The position numbers and the translations under genes are program-made. Positions 4,940 to 8,997 of a DNA stretch of 8,997 nucleotides are shown here, one piece after another. The notes below the pieces were generated by a model, which saw nothing but the letters and a program-made list of their open reading frames with translations, was not told where the DNA came from and did no database searches. The DNA lies in NCBI GenBank assembly GCA_014730295.1, contig WJIN01000065.1:1-8997 (forward strand), written 5' to 3'. This DNA is from Promethearchaeota archaeon (GTDB lineage: Archaea > Asgardarchaeota > Lokiarchaeia > Sigynarchaeales > SOKP01). How positions within the stretch are numbered: position 1 is the first letter of the stretch; the number at the start of each line of letters is the position of its first letter.

Positions 4940-5695
4940 TTAATTAAGATATTTTAGGATAACATCTGGTAAGAAGAATCCTAGATAATATTCAATAGCG
5001 CTGGATATCAGTATTATTCGTATTATAACGATGCTTACGGCATTCATTGGGATTACAATGTGGAGTAACCCATTCATAATTGACCCTATCGTAAAGGAAA
5101 TAAAAGATATTAATAGAAATCTTCCCTTCCATTTGATTTTAATATTTTCAGACATCATTGATTGTCGAGAAAATAGTATACCAGTAATTAAAACTAAGAC
5201 TAACGCGATTAGATCTATTGATAAATTTAGAGTAGTATGACTATATTCATAAGGTTTCTCGGGGATTGGAGATCCAATTAATTCGGGATTAATTATAAGA
5301 ACTGAGATAGTTATTATCTCTAAGACTATAAATAAGATAATCGAAATATATCGAATTTCTTTTTTAAAAGACACAACGGCTAATTCGGTGAACGAATAAA
5401 ACCAGAATATGAGAGCGGGCATAATAAAAGCACGCTCAATAAAAAGATACCAAAAAGATGGAAGGGAAACATCAAAAAATCCTATAAGGAGAAAATTAAT
5501 GGAAATGGGCCACCAAGAAGAACTCATAAGGACCCATGCTAATCCAACTGTGATGAACACGGTTGATTTATATTGAAAATATTTGTAGATAATAAGAAAT
5601 CCGATTACAAGTGAGATGACAATAAAAACTAAATTTAAACTTTTTTGTAAGATTTCTAATTCATTAAAAACTTCAAAACCCATATTTAATATCAC
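4940..5695 (-). CDS. orphan seven-helix membrane protein, sensor-like
   Basis: A 251-residue protein with about seven membrane helices (approximately 20-38, 46-70, 83-107, 116-137, 158-176, 192-214 and 218-241). A polar loop of some 20 residues (GSPIPEKPYEYSHTTLN, 141-157) lies between helices 4 and 5, and a basic loop (RQSMMSENIKIKWKGR, 177-192) between helices 5 and 6. Seven-helix modules of this size serve as the input region of many prokaryotic sensor kinases, but this protein stops a few residues after helix 7 (FLPDVILKYLN) and carries no output domain. It may be a stand-alone receptor or a structural membrane protein; the family is not recognised. The start is uncertain: the longest frame uses GTG, while the ATG at 5681-5683 (MGFEVFNELEIL) is equally reasonable, and neither has a clear Shine-Dalgarno site. 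Confidence 0.78.
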   Translation of the reverse strand: MILNMGFEVFNELEILQKSLNLVFIVISLVIGFLIIYKYFQYKSTVFITVGLAWVLMSSSWWPISINFLLIGFFDVSLPSFWYLFIERAFIMPALIFWFYSFTELAVVSFKKEIRYISIILFIVLEIITISVLIINPELIGSPIPEKPYEYSHTTLNLSIDLIALVLVLITGILFSRQSMMSENIKIKWKGRFLLISFISFTIGSIMNGLLHIVIPMNAVSIVIIRIILISSAIEYYLGFFLPDVILKYLN

Positions 5696-5708
5696 TAAAA
5701 TATAGTAT

Positions 5709-5743
5709 TAGAAATTAATCTAATAATAAAAATAGAAATTAAT
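5709..5743. repeat. 11-bp direct repeat upstream of the seven-helix gene
   Basis: TAGAAATTAAT occurs at 5709-5719 and again at 5733-5743, a spacing of 24 bases. It lies in the 91-base gap between topoisomerase and the seven-helix gene, where it could be an operator. The DNA is very AT-rich, so chance is a serious alternative. Confidence 0.35.
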
Positions 5744-5786
5744 AAATTTACCTCTTCGAAAGATTCTATAGAAAATTTTAATTAAG

Positions 5787-7970
5787 CTACTTTAGCACAC
5801 ATTTATCCTTTTTTATTTCATACTCTTCACAATTCGAACAAAACCCCTTCCCTGAAATCTTTTCTGAGAGACCGATATTCCAACACCTCGGACACAGATA
5901 GTAGTGGAATGATTTATTCCCTTTTTTGGTATAGATTTTAAAAATATTAAACCCACATTTGGAACAAAACGAGTCCTTTAAAATATATATTCTTCCGGTT
6001 TTTGGAACCGATAAATATTTCTTTTCACAACTTTCATTTAGACATACTAAAAATCTTCGTTTTCCTTTAGGAGTGACCAATTTCATCACTTCTTTCTTAC
6101 AAAAAGGGCATTTACTTGTGGTTTTCCTTTCATTTCTTCCATTATCTATATTCTTTTGAAATGTATTAAGATCTAAATTGTCAATCTTAGTAAGGATTAT
6201 AGATTTTGAATTACGAAATTTATCAAAAAGTTTCAAAAAGATTTCACGTATTATCTGTATTACTACATCTTTACTTTTTTTCCCAGACTTGATATCGTCG
6301 AGAAGAGTTTCAATCATGCTGGTAAATTTTGGTCTTAAAAATGGAAGCCATACTTTCTCTAACCTTTCTATTAGGAAAATACTCAGTTCTGTGATTCTGT
6401 AACTCCTCTTAGTACGCACGATATAATCTCGATTTTCCAATATTTCTATTATGACCGGACGGGTTGATTTTGTACCTAAATTATATTTTTCCATCAATCT
6501 TAAAAGAGATGTATCGGAATATTCCGGTGGCGCTTTGGTTTCTTTTTCATTGAGTATAATGCGTTTTATTGGGATTGAGTTATGAGATATTTTTATCAAG
6601 GGGTCATATTTCTTTTTTAAAAACGGGGCAATCTCTAAAAATCCTTCAGATACCAAATATACCAATTTAGAATTGAACATTTCTTCTTTAATGGATAATT
6701 TAAGATACACTTTGGATTCCGATGCATTATCTCCAAATAAAGCTAAGTAATGCCGAGCAAGAATATCATATACTTTTGATTGTAACTTATTTTGAAATTT
6801 ACTATTTCTTAATTCCAAACTCATTAATGGAGTGATTGGAGGATGATCTCCCGCATCTGTCTTACCTTTCGTAGGAGTGATTCTATTATTGGACAAAAGG
6901 TTTGCACTCCAAGAACCGTATACAGGATGGGAAGAAAATTCTTTGATAAGAGTGGAATGATCAAAAGTATCTTTGTAAATATCGCTGTCGGTTCTTGGAT
7001 ATGTAATAATCTTGTTCAGATATAAATCGTTCATCACCTTCAATGCTAGTTTCCCGCTAATATCGAGAGTTTTTGTTAATAGAATCAGCGCTTTAGAAGT
7101 GTTTAATGGAGTGGGTGGTTTTAATTCAACTTTTTGTTGATCCTTATTAATGATTTTTGCGATTTTTTCATCTTTGATATACTCATATATTTTTTTTGCT
7201 TTTTGTGTTAGGTTTTCCCTAAATGGATTTTTTTGATGATATGCTTTGAATTGATAACCTTGATATATTAATAATGCCTCAATTGTGAAATAAGGAACTG
7301 GCTGGAAATCCTTTATTTCTTTGTCGCGTAAATATATTAAATATAGTAAAGAAGTCTGGACTCTGCCAATAGAGGTAAACTTCTTATGTATATTATCCAA
7401 CAAGGGTCTCAGAGTATTAGTGACTTCCCTTGTTGCAGAGAAACCGATAATCGCATCTATGACAGCTCTTGCATCACCCGTATCTGCCCAATCCCATTTT
7501 GGACTTATAAGATTACTAAATTTGTCCTTAATCTCCTTATGTTGGAGAGAACTCAACCACATCTGGGAAATTTTAATTGATTGATTTGATTTTTTAACAA
7601 TAGGTAAAGCATCATACAAACCGATGGCACAACCCTCGATATCAGCATCAGTTCCAATTATACATCTATTACATTTTTGAGCATATTTCTTAAGAGCGTT
7701 AATATAAGGGAAAGCATATGGCTTAGGATATCTTTTTATAGCATCGGGATTGGTAATAATCTCACGTGGATTTGATTTTGACCAGCTTTTATATTTTTTA
7801 GAATTTCGATATTCGAGAATATGACCTCTTAAAGGTACTACATAAATATCTTTTTGGACTACACTATATACTTTTAATCGATTGCTTTCTTTTATTGCTT
7901 TTACTTGACCTAAGGATTCAGCAATAGCCTTCGCTGCTTTATTCTTTTCTGCAATAATCAATGTGCCCAA
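5787..7970 (-). CDS. topA: DNA topoisomerase I (archaeal type IA) with C-terminal zinc ribbons
   Basis: A 727-residue type IA topoisomerase, which relaxes negative supercoils by cutting one strand through a 5'-phosphotyrosine. Seen: an N-terminal TOPRIM domain with LIIAEKNKAAKAIA (E8) and GTDADIEGCAIG (D108, D110, E112); DARAVIDAIIGFSATR (166-181); GRVQTSLLYLI (202-212); the active-site motif ITYPRTDSD with Y324 and R326; HPPITP (376-381); and the GTKSTRPVIIEIL segment (499-511). The tail has two complete C4 zinc ribbons (C621, C624, C643, C648; C669, C672, C693, C696) and an incomplete third (C711, C714, C724). The EKN start and DxDIEG form are those of archaeal topoisomerase I, not of topoisomerase III; no helicase domain is present, so it is not reverse gyrase. 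The TTG start is set by a Shine-Dalgarno site and an in-frame stop 21 bases upstream. All catalytic residues are intact, so it is presumably the working housekeeping enzyme. Confidence 0.95.
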   Translation of the reverse strand: MGTLIIAEKNKAAKAIAESLGQVKAIKESNRLKVYSVVQKDIYVVPLRGHILEYRNSKKYKSWSKSNPREIITNPDAIKRYPKPYAFPYINALKKYAQKCNRCIIGTDADIEGCAIGLYDALPIVKKSNQSIKISQMWLSSLQHKEIKDKFSNLISPKWDWADTGDARAVIDAIIGFSATREVTNTLRPLLDNIHKKFTSIGRVQTSLLYLIYLRDKEIKDFQPVPYFTIEALLIYQGYQFKAYHQKNPFRENLTQKAKKIYEYIKDEKIAKIINKDQQKVELKPPTPLNTSKALILLTKTLDISGKLALKVMNDLYLNKIITYPRTDSDIYKDTFDHSTLIKEFSSHPVYGSWSANLLSNNRITPTKGKTDAGDHPPITPLMSLELRNSKFQNKLQSKVYDILARHYLALFGDNASESKVYLKLSIKEEMFNSKLVYLVSEGFLEIAPFLKKKYDPLIKISHNSIPIKRIILNEKETKAPPEYSDTSLLRLMEKYNLGTKSTRPVIIEILENRDYIVRTKRSYRITELSIFLIERLEKVWLPFLRPKFTSMIETLLDDIKSGKKSKDVVIQIIREIFLKLFDKFRNSKSIILTKIDNLDLNTFQKNIDNGRNERKTTSKCPFCKKEVMKLVTPKGKRRFLVCLNESCEKKYLSVPKTGRIYILKDSFCSKCGFNIFKIYTKKGNKSFHYYLCPRCWNIGLSEKISGKGFCSNCEEYEIKKDKCVLK

Positions 7971-7976
7971 TTTACA

Positions 7977-7985
7977 ATCACTCCT
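7977..7985 (-). promoter_or_regulatory. Shine-Dalgarno site deciding the TTG start of topoisomerase
   Basis: AGGAGTGAT on the minus strand matches the archaeal anti-Shine-Dalgarno; its GGAG ends 10 bases before the TTG at 7968-7970. An in-frame TAA at 7992-7994 rules out a longer protein, and no ATG or GTG lies in frame between. Confidence 0.65.
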
Positions 7986-8020
7986 ATTTTTTTAATTACC
8001 TGAATCCTCTTTATTGAATT

Positions 8021-8036
8021 CTATTATTATACTTTT
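8021..8036 (-). promoter_or_regulatory. candidate promoter of topoisomerase
   Basis: AAAAGTATAATAATAG on the minus strand contains a TATA-like core (about 8023-8031). Transcription would start near 8000-8005, giving a leader of about 30-35 bases that includes the Shine-Dalgarno site. Confidence 0.4.
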
Positions 8037-8079
8037 TAAAAAACATTACGGATAAACAATTTTCTAATACCTTTTAAAT

Positions 8080-8098
8080 AAAAAACCTCAATAAAAAG
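8080..8098 (-). terminator. oligo-T terminator after the histidine kinase gene
   Basis: On the minus strand two T runs (five at 8094-8098 and six at 8080-8085) lie 37-55 bases downstream of the kinase stop codon. This suggests that the kinase and topoisomerase are transcribed separately. Confidence 0.45.
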
Positions 8099-8134
8099 AA
8101 TTTACCAAGTATAAATTTCTAAACTCTAAATTTC

Positions 8135-8997
8135 TTACTTTTGAGGTATAGTGAAGAGTATGGTTGTTCCTTTATCTGGTCCTGGTGATTCTGCCCAGAT
8201 CTCTCCTCCGTGCGCATTCACGATGCCTTTAGTGATATATAATCCAAGTCCTGTTCCACGGTATTTAACCTCATGTTTGATGGGACTTTTAATACGTTCA
8301 AATTTTCGAAATAATCGACTTATTTCATTTGAACTCAAACCTAAACCATTATCTCTTACTTTAAATAAGAAAGTATCATCATTCCGTTCTTTCCCGATTA
8401 TCTCAATTCTCCCATTTTCTTTTGTAAATTTGATAGCATTGGATATAAGATTGGTAAATACTTGGGAAAGTCGTTCTCTATCAACATTAATTACTTTATT
8501 TTCATCTACATCAATTTCTATTTCATGGTTCTTTTCTTTAATCTGGTAGGATAGATCTTTGACACATTCCTCGATTAATTCACGCACATTTGTATCTTTT
8601 CGTTTTAGCTTGATTTTATCCTCATCAATTTTCATTACTTCAAAAAGTTGATCCATGAGTTTTTCTAACCGATTGACATTTTTTTTGATCGTTGCCAAGT
8701 CTTCTTTAACTTCTTTGTCAATATCGTCTGCATACTTCATTAACAAATAGTCTGTATAACCAGAAATACTAATCAAGGGAGTTTTAAGCTCATGAGCGGC
8801 GTTCTGAATAAATTCATTTTTTAAATTATCTAACCGCTTAAGTTCAATGTTTTGTTTACGTAATTTTTCCTCTGATTCTTTTAGTTCTCTTGTTCGTTCC
8901 ATTACTTTCTTTTCTAACTCCCTATTTAAGTCCTTTAATTTTTCTTGGGATTCTTTTATTTTCTGTTGTGCTTTTTTATTTTCAGTAATATCTTGGA
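8135..8997 (-). CDS. sensor histidine kinase, C-terminal part (cut by the right edge)
   Basis: The frame is open to the window edge, so the ATG at 8900-8902 is internal and the gene continues outside. 286 residues are visible. First comes QDITENKKAQQK, the typical end of a PAS/PAC sensor module, followed by a coiled-coil linker rich in E, K and L. Then come the HisKA dimerisation domain with the phosphoacceptor in NAAHELKTPL (His codon at 8792-8794) and the ATPase domain with the N box (FTNLISNAIKF), G1 (RDNGLGLS), F box (RLFRKFER) and G2 (GTGLGLYITKGIVNAHGG). All catalytic boxes are intact. Known of the family: a PAS domain senses a signal, the kinase autophosphorylates on His and passes the phosphate to a receiver domain. 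No response regulator is in the window. A T-rich terminator follows it. Whether it is membrane-bound depends on the missing N-terminal part. Confidence 0.93.
   Translation of the reverse strand, partial: QDITENKKAQQKIKESQEKLKDLNRELEKKVMERTRELKESEEKLRKQNIELKRLDNLKNEFIQNAAHELKTPLISISGYTDYLLMKYADDIDKEVKEDLATIKKNVNRLEKLMDQLFEVMKIDEDKIKLKRKDTNVRELIEECVKDLSYQIKEKNHEIEIDVDENKVINVDRERLSQVFTNLISNAIKFTKENGRIEIIGKERNDDTFLFKVRDNGLGLSSNEISRLFRKFERIKSPIKHEVKYRGTGLGLYITKGIVNAHGGEIWAESPGPDKGTTILFTIPQK

Noticed and set aside
5787..7970. Topoisomerase III or reverse gyrase
   Set aside because: No helicase domain is present, and the EKN N-terminus, the DxDIEG form and multiple C-terminal zinc ribbons fit archaeal topoisomerase I.
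8151..8549. 132-codon plus-strand frame
   Set aside because: It is antisense to the conserved kinase ATPase domain.
1..8997. CRISPR array, insertion sequence or integrase attachment site
   Set aside because: No regularly spaced repeats, no transposase or integrase frame and no terminal inverted repeats were found.

Overview
The window looks like a piece of an Asgard archaeal genome (Lokiarchaeia-like, though the class cannot be settled from 9 kb). The main evidence is an intact eukaryote-type actin/Arp homologue, not MreB, ParM or crenactin, with the C-terminal actin signature and no large indels apart from a slightly long D-loop. It lies beside an archaeal-type topoisomerase IA, archaeal TATA-type promoters, Shine-Dalgarno sites of the GAGGAT/GGAGTGAT type, several GTG and TTG starts, and AT-rich DNA. 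A membrane/PAS-type histidine kinase is also present, as is common in these genomes.

Layout. Bases 1-568 are AT-rich and essentially non-coding; a short minus-strand frame open to the left edge may be the start of a gene. Four plus-strand genes follow, 105-124 bases apart: a Gly/Pro-rich protein with helical ends (569-1192), a PIG-L/LmbE-type zinc deacetylase (1316-2065), a divergent actin (2175-3317) and a small winged-helix protein (3423-3800). Five minus-strand genes converge on them: two translationally coupled four-helix membrane proteins that look like paralogues (3814-4296 and 4299-4820), an orphan seven-helix membrane protein (4940-5695), topoisomerase IA (5787-7970) and the C-terminal part of a sensor histidine kinase cut by the right edge (8135-8997).

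How the genes may work together. The plus-strand group is the most interesting part. A protein with an N-terminal amphipathic helix, a low-complexity Gly/Pro linker and a C-terminal amphipathic helix has the modular shape of eukaryotic actin regulators (WASP/WAVE, Ena/VASP), and it lies two genes from a divergent actin. That actin has replaced the residues equivalent to the catalytic Gln137 and His161 and part of phosphate loop 1, so it may bind ATP but hydrolyse it poorly, like an Arp or a filament cap. The winged-helix gene behind it has a Shine-Dalgarno site that can be locked in a 10-bp stem with an upstream complement, and a second copy of that complement lies 40 bases earlier. A functional link among these genes is inference from proximity only.

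The minus-strand genes suggest a housekeeping topoisomerase flanked by signal-sensing and membrane proteins, with no evident shared pathway.
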